A program made the position numbers and the translations under genes. A DNA stretch of 15,806 bases, taken from positions 1 to 15,806 of the forward strand of contig CATMOC010000018.1 in NCBI GenBank assembly GCA_950071955.1, read 5' to 3'. The stretch is from an uncultured Mesorhizobium sp. GTDB lineage: Bacteria > Pseudomonadota > Alphaproteobacteria > Rhizobiales > Rhizobiaceae. Of the stretch, positions 7,309 through 15,806 are shown in pieces (within the stretch, counting starts at the first letter, position 1; each line of letters opens with the position of its first letter). The notes beneath the pieces were generated by a model, which had not been told where the DNA came from, did not search any database, and saw nothing but the letters and a program-made list of their open reading frames with translations.

Positions 7309-7361
7309 TCCGCCGCGTCGGCGGATCGGTGGCGCGGCGGTCCCAGGGCCGCCGCAGCGCC
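7307..7361 (+). terminator. Tandem hairpins after the copper chaperone gene
   Basis: Two stems follow one another. GATCCGCCG (7307-7315, overlapping the stop codon) pairs with CGGCGGATC (7319-7327) around CGT. Then GGCGC (7331-7335) pairs with GCGCC (7357-7361), enclosing GGCGG (7336-7340) paired with CCGCC (7349-7353). There is no T tract, so termination is plausible but would not be classical. They separate the copper genes from the metH promoter. Confidence 0.5.
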
Positions 7362-7387
7362 TGACTGTCCCGGCAAAACGCTCCATG

Positions 7388-7416
7388 TTGACATAAAGAT
7401 ATCCTTATGTGACTAT
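7388..7416 (+). promoter_or_regulatory. Predicted sigma-70-type promoter of metH
   Basis: A perfect TTGACA -35 box at 7388-7393 is followed, after 17 bases, by GACTAT at 7411-7416 as the -10 box. That is an acceptable alphaproteobacterial -10, where the second hexamer is usually weak. Transcription would begin near 7423, leaving a short leader of about 30 bases before the metH ATG at 7454. No SAM riboswitch would fit in that leader. Confidence 0.55.
7391..7410 (+). promoter_or_regulatory. 20-nt palindromic operator overlapping the metH promoter
   Basis: ACATAAAGATATCCTTATGT is a palindrome in 18 of 20 positions: ACATAA pairs with TTATGT around the self-complementary GATATC, with one A/C mismatch pair. 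It covers the last three bases of the -35 box and the whole spacer, so a bound protein would block RNA polymerase. It is AT-rich in a very GC-rich window. ArsR-family methionine-cycle repressors (SahR and relatives) are known to control metH in proteobacteria through palindromes of this size. Matching this site to that family is my inference. Confidence 0.6.
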
Positions 7417-7453
7417 CCGTCCGTTCCGGAAACAGCATGAGAGTATCTGCCCC

Positions 7454-11242
<3,789 letters not shown>

Positions 11243-11248
11243 ATTCCG

Positions 11249-11458
11249 TTAGTTCGGATAGGGGATCGGCACTCCAGGAGGTGCTGCAGGGCCCTGAGGA
11301 AGGACGATAGGACCGATCGGTTCCGGGCGAGGCTTCTTCTTCGCGGCAGGCGGCTTGGTCGCGGGCGTGCTCGCCGGCTGTTTCTCCGGTGCCGCGAAGG
11401 CTGGCTGCCAGATCGAAGCGAAGGAGGCCATGAAGATGAACGTGATCATCCGGTGCAT
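11249..11458 (-). CDS. Small proline-rich secreted protein
   Basis: This 69-residue protein has a clear signal peptide, MHRMITFIFMASFASIWQPAFA, quoted here in part as MITFIFMASFASIWQ with cleavage likely after PAFA. The mature part of about 47 residues is rich in Pro, Ala and Lys, with KKKPRPEPIGPIVLPQG and the end GVPIPYPN, and no cysteine. AGGA seven bases before the ATG is a good ribosome site. The gene is convergent with metH, with stop codons 6 bases apart and no obvious terminator between. I do not recognise a family. Its low complexity suggests a disordered periplasmic or wall-associated peptide. An alternative start is the second Met (residue 4). Confidence 0.6.
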   Translation of the reverse strand: MHRMITFIFMASFASIWQPAFAAPEKQPASTPATKPPAAKKKPRPEPIGPIVLPQGPAAPPGVPIPYPN

Positions 11459-11607
11459 TCCGCAATCCTAGACCAATTCCGACTGGAAACACTATCCGTT
11501 GCCGCAATCGCCTGGGACCATCGACCTCGACGGATCGGGCGCGGCACTATGGACAGACGCTTGACGCCTGACTACGGATCGCCGAGCCAATCCAGTCCGG
11601 AGCCCGC

Positions 11608-13167
11608 ATGAAGATCTTCGCCTACAAGCCCGGTCATGACGGCCATGTCGCCATGCTGGAGGACGGAAAACTCGCGTTCTCCATCGAGGCGGAGAAGGAT
11701 TCCGGCCCTCGCTACGCGCCGATCACCCCCGAACTCCTTCTGCATGGCCTCGGGCTTTGCGGCGGCGTTCCCGACGTTCTCGCCGTCTCCGGCTGGATGG
11801 GCTCCTTCCGCCCCATGGGCGACCCGATCGGTTCGGGCTATTTCGGCCATGACGAGGAAAACATCATCGACCGGCCGCACCGCTTCATGGGCCGCGACAT
11901 CCGCTACTTTTCCTCCTCGCACGAACGGTCGCACATCGTCGGCAGCTACGCCATGTCGCCCTTCCCGCAGGGGCAGGCCTGCTATGCGCTGGTGTGGGAA
12001 GGCGTGCTCGGCAGCTTCTACCGCATCGACGAAAATCTGCAGGTGACGAAGCTCGGCACGCCGACGAGCGGGCCGGGCCACAAATACGGTTTCCTCTATG
12101 GCCTCGGCGACCCGTCGTACCCGATCGACGCGCGCAAGAGCCGCCGCGAGGATGCCGGCAAGCTGATGGCGATTGCCGGCTACGGGCAGGCGTCGGCCGA
12201 GACGCCGCAGGAGCGCGCCCTGATCGAGCGTCTGATCGCGTGGGACGCCGTAACTGCCCCGTTGCGCAAGGCGGATTTCACCGACACGCCCTTCTGCAAC
12301 ATCGGGCTGGAGACTGCGGAATTCCGCAATCTGGCCCGCCGTTTCCAGGACGCGGTCTTCGCGCGTTTCCTCGATTTCGCGAAGGCCGAGATGCCCGACG
12401 GCCTGCCGCTGCTGGTCTCCGGCGGCTGCGGGCTGAACTGCGACTGGAACAGCGAATGGAAGGGGTCGGGCCTGTTCGCCGACGTATTCGTCCAGCCCTG
12501 CACCAACGATTCCGGCTCGGCGATCGGCACGGCGGCCGACGCGCAGTTCCGCCTCACCGGTGACGCCAAGATCGAATGGACCGCCTATGCCGGCGAGGCC
12601 TTCGTCCACGACGAGGCCGACCTCTCCGGTTTCGAGGCCGTGCCGATGCGGGAGGCGGAGATCGCCGAAAGGCTAGCGGACGGCGCGGTGCTCGCCTGGG
12701 TGCAGGGCCGCTACGAGATCGGCCCGCGGGCGCTCGGAAACCGCTCGCTGATCGCCGCCCCCTTCACCAGCGAAATGCACACGCGCCTCAATGCCATCAA
12801 GAAGCGGGAGGGTTTCCGGCCGATCGCGCCGATCCTGCTCGAGGACGAGATGGACCGGCTGTTCGAGAACCACGGGCCGAGCCCGCATATGCTCTATTTC
12901 CAGCGCGTGAAGACCGACGCCATCAAGGCCGTGACGCATGTGGACGGCTCCGCGCGTGCGCAGACCGTGACGCGCGAGCAGAACCCCCAGATCCATGCGC
13001 TTCTCACCGAATTCAAGCGCGCCACGGGCTACGGCGTCCTGTGCAACACCTCGCTCAACTTCTCCGGCAAGGGCTTCATCAATCGCATGAGCGATCTCGT
13101 GCGCTACGCGAGGCAGACCGGTCTGGACGGCTTCGTCGTCGGCGACATGTTCTACCGCCGCACCTGA
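11608..13167 (+). CDS. Carbamoyltransferase of the NodU/CmcH family, divergent member
   Basis: This 519-residue enzyme probably transfers a carbamoyl group from carbamoyl phosphate, through carbamoyl-AMP, to a hydroxyl on a sugar or metabolite. The N-terminal Kae1-like domain starts GHDGHVAMLEDGKLAFSIEAE. His105 and His109 (HERSH) match the two metal-binding histidines of the family. SGGCGLN (271-277) and NDSGSAIGTA (300-309) follow. The C-terminal YrdC-like part has EIGPRALGNRS (370-380), KREGFRPIAPILLED and the ending region TGYGVLCNTSLNFSGKG. It is shorter than typical members (about 570-600), and the usual DGVGE metal motif reads VWEGVLGSF, so the acidic ligand would be Glu131 instead of Asp. 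GGAG six bases upstream supports the ATG. No nodulation or antibiotic genes are adjacent, so the substrate is unknown. Confidence 0.88.
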   Translation: MKIFAYKPGHDGHVAMLEDGKLAFSIEAEKDSGPRYAPITPELLLHGLGLCGGVPDVLAVSGWMGSFRPMGDPIGSGYFGHDEENIIDRPHRFMGRDIRYFSSSHERSHIVGSYAMSPFPQGQACYALVWEGVLGSFYRIDENLQVTKLGTPTSGPGHKYGFLYGLGDPSYPIDARKSRREDAGKLMAIAGYGQASAETPQERALIERLIAWDAVTAPLRKADFTDTPFCNIGLETAEFRNLARRFQDAVFARFLDFAKAEMPDGLPLLVSGGCGLNCDWNSEWKGSGLFADVFVQPCTNDSGSAIGTAADAQFRLTGDAKIEWTAYAGEAFVHDEADLSGFEAVPMREAEIAERLADGAVLAWVQGRYEIGPRALGNRSLIAAPFTSEMHTRLNAIKKREGFRPIAPILLEDEMDRLFENHGPSPHMLYFQRVKTDAIKAVTHVDGSARAQTVTREQNPQIHALLTEFKRATGYGVLCNTSLNFSGKGFINRMSDLVRYARQTGLDGFVVGDMFYRRT

Positions 13168-13180
13168 TCAGCCGCTTGCC

Positions 13181-13205
13181 GCAACCGGCCCGTGTCGTCG
13201 GTTGC
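13181..13205 (+). terminator. Possible terminator hairpin after the carbamoyltransferase gene
   Basis: GCAACCG pairs perfectly with CGGTTGC around an 11-base loop, starting 14 bases after the stop codon. The following bases are AGAAAATCC, not T-rich, so intrinsic termination would be weak. Confidence 0.3.
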
Positions 13206-13280
13206 AGAAAATCCGGAAAACCCGCTAAGGTCGTTGCCGTCGAGGGCAGAAGCAGATCGCGCCGAAGCCAGCCGGCGCAA

Positions 13281-13303
13281 CCGGGGAAGATGGGCTTCCC
13301 CGG
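13281..13303. other. Strong 9-bp hairpin upstream of the small ORF
   Basis: CCGGGGAAG (13281-13289) pairs perfectly with CTTCCCCGG (13295-13303) around ATGGG. An outer helix from GCCG and GCA (13271-13279) with TGCGGC (13305-13310) is possible with a two-base bulge. It lies 27 bases before the GGAGGT ribosome site of the 29-codon frame, so it may be a leader or regulatory stem. Confidence 0.45.
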
Positions 13304-13329
13304 CTGCGGCAACAGCCTTGCTCTCGAAC

Positions 13330-13335
13330 GGAGGT
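13330..13335 (+). promoter_or_regulatory. Near-perfect Shine-Dalgarno for the 29-codon ORF
   Basis: GGAGGT lies seven bases before the ATG at 13343. It is the strongest ribosome site in the window and the main reason for calling the small ORF. Confidence 0.55.
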
Positions 13336-13342
13336 GACGATC

Positions 13343-13432
13343 ATGCGGCAAAAACCGTTGAGCGTCAGCTCCGAGATCAGGTGGACCCGGACTGGCTGGC
13401 TACTTGTCTTCCGGATCCGCTTGGTCTCGTAG
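13343..13432 (+). CDS. Putative 29-residue small protein
   Basis: The frame runs from ATG to TAG and encodes a basic peptide beginning MRQKPLSVSSEIRWTRTG and ending WLLVFRIRLVS. The N-terminal half is polar and positively charged. The C-terminal 11 residues are hydrophobic with two arginines, so it could be a membrane-associated amphipathic peptide, or the leader peptide of a regulatory RNA. The GGAGGT ribosome site is ideal, whereas chance short frames rarely have one. It is flanked by strong hairpins at 13281-13303 and 13439-13464. I do not recognise a family and cannot test conservation. The alternative is a noncoding transcript whose structure produces the apparent ORF. Confidence 0.4.
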   Translation: MRQKPLSVSSEIRWTRTGWLLVFRIRLVS

Positions 13433-13438
13433 GCGAAC

Positions 13439-13464
13439 GGGGAGCGGGCGAAAGCTCGCTCTCC
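13439..13464 (+). terminator. GNRA-capped hairpin just after the small ORF
   Basis: GGGGAGCGGGC (13439-13449) pairs with GCTCGCTCTCC (13454-13464) over 11 base pairs including two G-U pairs, capped by the stable tetraloop GAAA. It starts seven bases after the small ORF stop. The tail ACCTCCGAATATAG lacks a T tract. It may end or protect the small transcript. In the minus direction the G-U pairs become A-C mismatches, so the structure favours the plus strand. Confidence 0.45.
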
Positions 13465-13523
13465 ACCTCCGAATATAGTCGATCCGCATCTTTGCGGCAA
13501 TGAGGGCTGCAACCGCCGCGGGT

Positions 13524-14381
13524 TCAGTGCTTTCCGGCACGACCACGGACCATAAGCACGTTCTCCGACGTTGCGGCCTGTCGATGATAGCCCTTCGCCG
13601 CGAGTTCGGCGAGGCAATCGCGCTCCCAGTGGTGCGAGAGCACGGTTTCGATGAGTATCGCCTTCGGCCAGAGGGTTTCCGGCGCGTGGTCGAACAGCGG
13701 CATCAGCGCGCGATCCTCAAAGCCCTCGACGTCGATCTTCAGGAGCTCGATCCTCGCAATCCCGAGGTCCGCCAGCGCCTGGCCCAACGGGGCGACCCCC
13801 ACCGTTTCGATGCTTCGCACCGCCCCGGCGCCCTCCCGAAGGAGCGACGCGTGGCCGATGTTGCCGCCACCGTCGCTGAAGAGGTTCATCGAACCGGCTT
13901 CGGCAGCAATTGCGAGGTTCCGCGCGACGACGTTGCCGGCGCCGTTGGCCTGGAGGTTGAAGGCGAGCTTGCCGAAGGTGCGCGGATGGGGCTCGAAGGC
14001 GACGACGCGGGTGCCCGGGGCAACCGTTGGCGCCACCCAGAGCGAGTAGGTGCCGATGTTCGCACCGATGTCCACGAACATCTTGCCGGGACCGACGAAG
14101 GGCCGGATGAGCGCATGTTCATCCGCCTCGGGGAGCCGGCCGAGACCCAGAAGTACCCGGTCGTCCCGGTTTTCCGCCGGATATACCCGCATGTTCACGC
14201 CCTCGACGGTAACGTCGAACGGCCCGGGCCAGCGCCTGGCGAGAACCTTTCGCAGCCGTTTGCGCCAGCGGGTGGGGAAGGCCGACATCACCGTGAGCCG
14301 CCAGAGCATCCTGACGTACCATCCCGCCTGCAGCCGGCCGAATTCAGTGGTCGTGTCGAGCGGAGCCGGCGGGTGGGCCAT
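13524..14381 (-). CDS. FkbM-family SAM-dependent methyltransferase
   Basis: This 285-residue, probably cytosolic enzyme of the FkbM family methylates hydroxyl groups, usually on sugars, glycans or polyketides. The SAM-binding motif I is VDIGANIGTYSL (103-114); motif II FEPHPRTFGKLAFNLQANG follows at 129-147; and the family signature LLKIDVEGFED is at 213-223. The N-terminal 50 residues are basic with a mildly hydrophobic patch and could associate with the membrane. The ATG at 14381 has AGGA ten bases upstream; Met25 or Met32 are less likely starts. It begins 25 bases after the mechanosensitive channel stop, so the two are probably cotranscribed. It is convergent with the carbamoyltransferase gene across the structured gap. 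No glycosyltransferase is in view, so the substrate is open. Confidence 0.9.
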   Translation of the reverse strand: MAHPPAPLDTTTEFGRLQAGWYVRMLWRLTVMSAFPTRWRKRLRKVLARRWPGPFDVTVEGVNMRVYPAENRDDRVLLGLGRLPEADEHALIRPFVGPGKMFVDIGANIGTYSLWVAPTVAPGTRVVAFEPHPRTFGKLAFNLQANGAGNVVARNLAIAAEAGSMNLFSDGGGNIGHASLLREGAGAVRSIETVGVAPLGQALADLGIARIELLKIDVEGFEDRALMPLFDHAPETLWPKAILIETVLSHHWERDCLAELAAKGYHRQAATSENVLMVRGRAGKH

Positions 14382-14406
14382 GAAGCATTCGTCCTGATGG
14401 ATGATG

Positions 14407-15806
14407 TCAGAGCGCGGCGGCAGCCGCCTTTCCGCTATCGTTCGCCGCCGCCTGGGAATCGTCGACCACCGAGCGAACCGAGCCGGCGATCGCCCGCTTC
14501 TGTTCCTCGGTCAGGTCGTCGGCCTTCTGCCCGTCTGCCAGCCGCACCGTCACCTCGCGATGCGCGAAGCGGATGCCCTCCCTGGCGAAGACCTCCCGGA
14601 TGGCGGCGTAGACGACCTTTCGGGTCACGAACTGGTCGCCGGGACGGGTCATGAACTTGACCCGCACGATCATGGCCGAATCCTCCATCGAGTAGACGCC
14701 CTGCGATTTCAGCGGCTGCAGGAACAGGTGTCCGACCACGGGGTCTTCGAGCAACCGCTGGCCGATCTTCTTGACCAGCTTGCGCACCTTCTCGATGTCG
14801 GTGTCGTAGGTGAGGCGCAGCGGCAGCTTCATCATCACCCAGTCGCGCGAATAGTTGGTGAGCTGGTGGATCTCGCCGAACGGTACCGTGTGAACCGCGC
14901 CGAGGTGGTGACGCAGCTGGAAGGAGCGCATGGATATCTTCTCCACCACGCCCTTCACGGTGCCGATCTCGATGTACTCGCCCTTTCGGAACGCATCGTC
15001 GAGCAGGAAGAATGCGCCGGAGAAGATATCGCGGATCAGCGTCTGCGCGCCGAAACCGACCGCGATGCCGACCACGCCGGCGCCGGCGAAGAGCGGGCCG
15101 ATGTCGACGCCGAGATTGGCGAGCACCACCATGGCGCCGATCGCCACCAGGAGGGTGACGATGACGTTGCGGAAGATCGGCAGTAGCGTCGCGATGCGCG
15201 ACTGCCCCTTTCCGCTCTCGCCCTCGCCTTCGCCGGGATTGACCGCTCGGTCATCGAGCGTGCCGCCCTCCTCGATGATCTTGTGGTCGATGAAGCGGTT
15301 GACCGCCCGGTAGAGGGAGGCGGCGATGATGATGACCAGAAGAATGTCGAGTGATGAGGCGAACCAGTGCCCGCCCTCCCGGCCGAGGTCGGCGCCCCAC
15401 AAGCGGGCCAGTTCGCCGACGCAGACCACGAGGATGGTGGCCTGGATGGCGTTCTGGAAAAACTCCTTGAATGCCGGGAAGTAGGGCTGGACCGTCGCGG
15501 CAGGGCGCGACAGCGGAGCCATGACCGTCATCTCGTCGCCGTCCTCCAGCATTTCGCGGACGTCCTCGTTCATCTCGGCCATCATCTCCTTGGCCGCCTC
15601 GGCGCGGCGCCACGCGCGCCGTTCCGCCTGTATCTTCAGGAGCTGGCGCCTGCGGTGGGAGGCAGCGCGGCGCTCGTAGATGATCTCGAGGAGGAAGGCG
15701 GCGATCGCGTAGGCGAAGACGCCGGCGACGAAGACCAGGATCGGCGCCAGGACCGGGACGTAGCCGCCCGGATGACCAAGGGCCAACCGCACCGAACTCA
15801 CGAGCC
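14407..15806 (-). CDS. MscS-family mechanosensitive ion channel (N-terminus beyond the window)
   Basis: This inner-membrane channel opens under membrane tension to release solutes in osmotic downshock. At least 464 residues are present. The frame stays open to the window edge, and the first possible start here is a GTG at 15801, so the protein probably begins outside. From that GTG, hydrophobic segments lie near 15-41, 113-135, 150-168 and 207-229, and the pore helix TM3 is at 234-258 (FAGAGVVGIAVGFGAQTLI). The MscS beta domain follows (GEYIEIGTVKGVVEKISMRS, then HTVPFGEIHQLTNYSRDW) and then the alpha/beta vestibule domain. A basic and glutamate-rich segment at about 43-95, probably helical and cytosolic, separates the first two membrane segments. 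This multi-helix design resembles the larger YbiO/YnaI-type members. The gene ends 25 bases before the fkbM-like start. Confidence 0.92.
   Translation of the reverse strand, partial: LVSSVRLALGHPGGYVPVLAPILVFVAGVFAYAIAAFLLEIIYERRAASHRRRQLLKIQAERRAWRRAEAAKEMMAEMNEDVREMLEDGDEMTVMAPLSRPAATVQPYFPAFKEFFQNAIQATILVVCVGELARLWGADLGREGGHWFASSLDILLVIIIAASLYRAVNRFIDHKIIEEGGTLDDRAVNPGEGEGESGKGQSRIATLLPIFRNVIVTLLVAIGAMVVLANLGVDIGPLFAGAGVVGIAVGFGAQTLIRDIFSGAFFLLDDAFRKGEYIEIGTVKGVVEKISMRSFQLRHHLGAVHTVPFGEIHQLTNYSRDWVMMKLPLRLTYDTDIEKVRKLVKKIGQRLLEDPVVGHLFLQPLKSQGVYSMEDSAMIVRVKFMTRPGDQFVTRKVVYAAIREVFAREGIRFAHREVTVRLADGQKADDLTEEQKRAIAGSVRSVVDDSQAAANDSGKAAAAAL

Larger units (their letters stand above)
13168..13523. 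other. Structured intergenic stretch between carbamoyltransferase and fkbM-like genes
   Basis: About 356 bases without a long gene. Four hairpins lie in it: GCAACCG (13181-13187) with CGGTTGC (13199-13205); CCGGGGAAG (13281-13289) with CTTCCCCGG (13295-13303); an 11-bp stem at 13439-13464; and CCGCA (13484-13488) with TGCGG (13493-13497). The second can extend outward through GCCG/GCA pairing with TGCGGC. A 29-codon frame with a strong ribosome site lies between the second and third. A weak promoter-like pair, TTGCAG (13202) and GCTAAG (13224) with 16 bases between, precedes it. None of the stems has a T tract, so terminators for the two flanking convergent genes are not certain. Confidence 0.5.

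Noticed and set aside
7409..7453. Upstream GTG start that would lengthen metH by 15 residues
   Set aside because: It lies inside the operator and overlaps the -10 box, before the predicted transcription start; the added residues are not typical of the MetH N-terminus.
11469..11488. AATTCC-GACT-GGAA short inverted repeat upstream of the carbamoyltransferase gene
   Set aside because: The arms are only four to five bases and no promoter hexamers of suitable spacing adjoin it, so it is too weak to call an operator.
11561..11566. TTGACG as a -35 box for the carbamoyltransferase gene
   Set aside because: No acceptable -10 hexamer lies 16-18 bases downstream before the start codon.
13225..13617. 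130-codon minus-strand frame across the structured gap
   Set aside because: It overlaps the end of the fkbM-like gene, has no ribosome site that I can see and shows no recognisable domain; its R/S/P-rich content fits a shadow.

Overview
The window (about 65% GC) looks like chromosome from a Hyphomicrobiales (Rhizobiales) alphaproteobacterium of the Mesorhizobium/Phyllobacteriaceae kind. I judge this from the overall character of the proteins: a rhizobial-type sugar ABC operon, the metH N-terminus, the DUF2946 plus PCu(A)C pair, and GTC/ATC/GGC-rich codon use. I ran no database search.

Layout. (a) Positions 1 to about 255 do not belong with the rest. They hold an open minus-strand reading frame with very GTG-rich codon use, and it ends abruptly where the sugar-binding protein begins without its N-terminus. 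Both frames are broken at one point, so this is a junction, most likely an assembly chimera. (b) About 252-6161 is a plus-strand sugar uptake and catabolism operon: substrate-binding protein (5' truncated), two permeases, MalK/UgpC-type ATPase, a TIM-barrel sugar isomerase/epimerase and a Gfo/Idh/MocA dehydrogenase. A hairpin lies between the binding protein and the first permease, and a strong terminator follows the dehydrogenase. (c) 6298-7308 is a small copper-handling pair, a DUF2946-like membrane/secreted protein and a periplasmic PCu(A)C copper chaperone, with hairpins between and after them. (d) 7388-11242 is a complete cobalamin-dependent methionine synthase (metH), with a 20-nt palindromic operator inside its predicted promoter. 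(e) 11249-11458 (minus) is a small proline-rich secreted protein convergent with metH. (f) 11608-13167 is a NodU/CmcH-type carbamoyltransferase of a divergent kind. (g) 13168-13523 has no long gene, but has four hairpins and a 29-codon reading frame with a strong Shine-Dalgarno sequence. (h) 13524-15806 (minus) holds an FkbM-family methyltransferase downstream of an MscS-type mechanosensitive channel whose N-terminus lies off the window.

How the genes work together. The first operon should import a mono- or disaccharide with ATP and pass it to an isomerase/dehydrogenase pair, probably through oxidised (keto-) sugar intermediates. The copper pair would deliver Cu(I) in the periplasm, probably towards cytochrome oxidase assembly. 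metH is a housekeeping gene with visible promoter-level control. The carbamoyltransferase and the FkbM methyltransferase both modify hydroxyl groups and lie convergently around the structured gap; a shared role in decorating a surface glycan or metabolite is only a guess. I see no mobile element, tRNA, rRNA or CRISPR array. No complete new system is evident. The best leads are the metH operator, the divergent carbamoyltransferase and the structured small-ORF locus.
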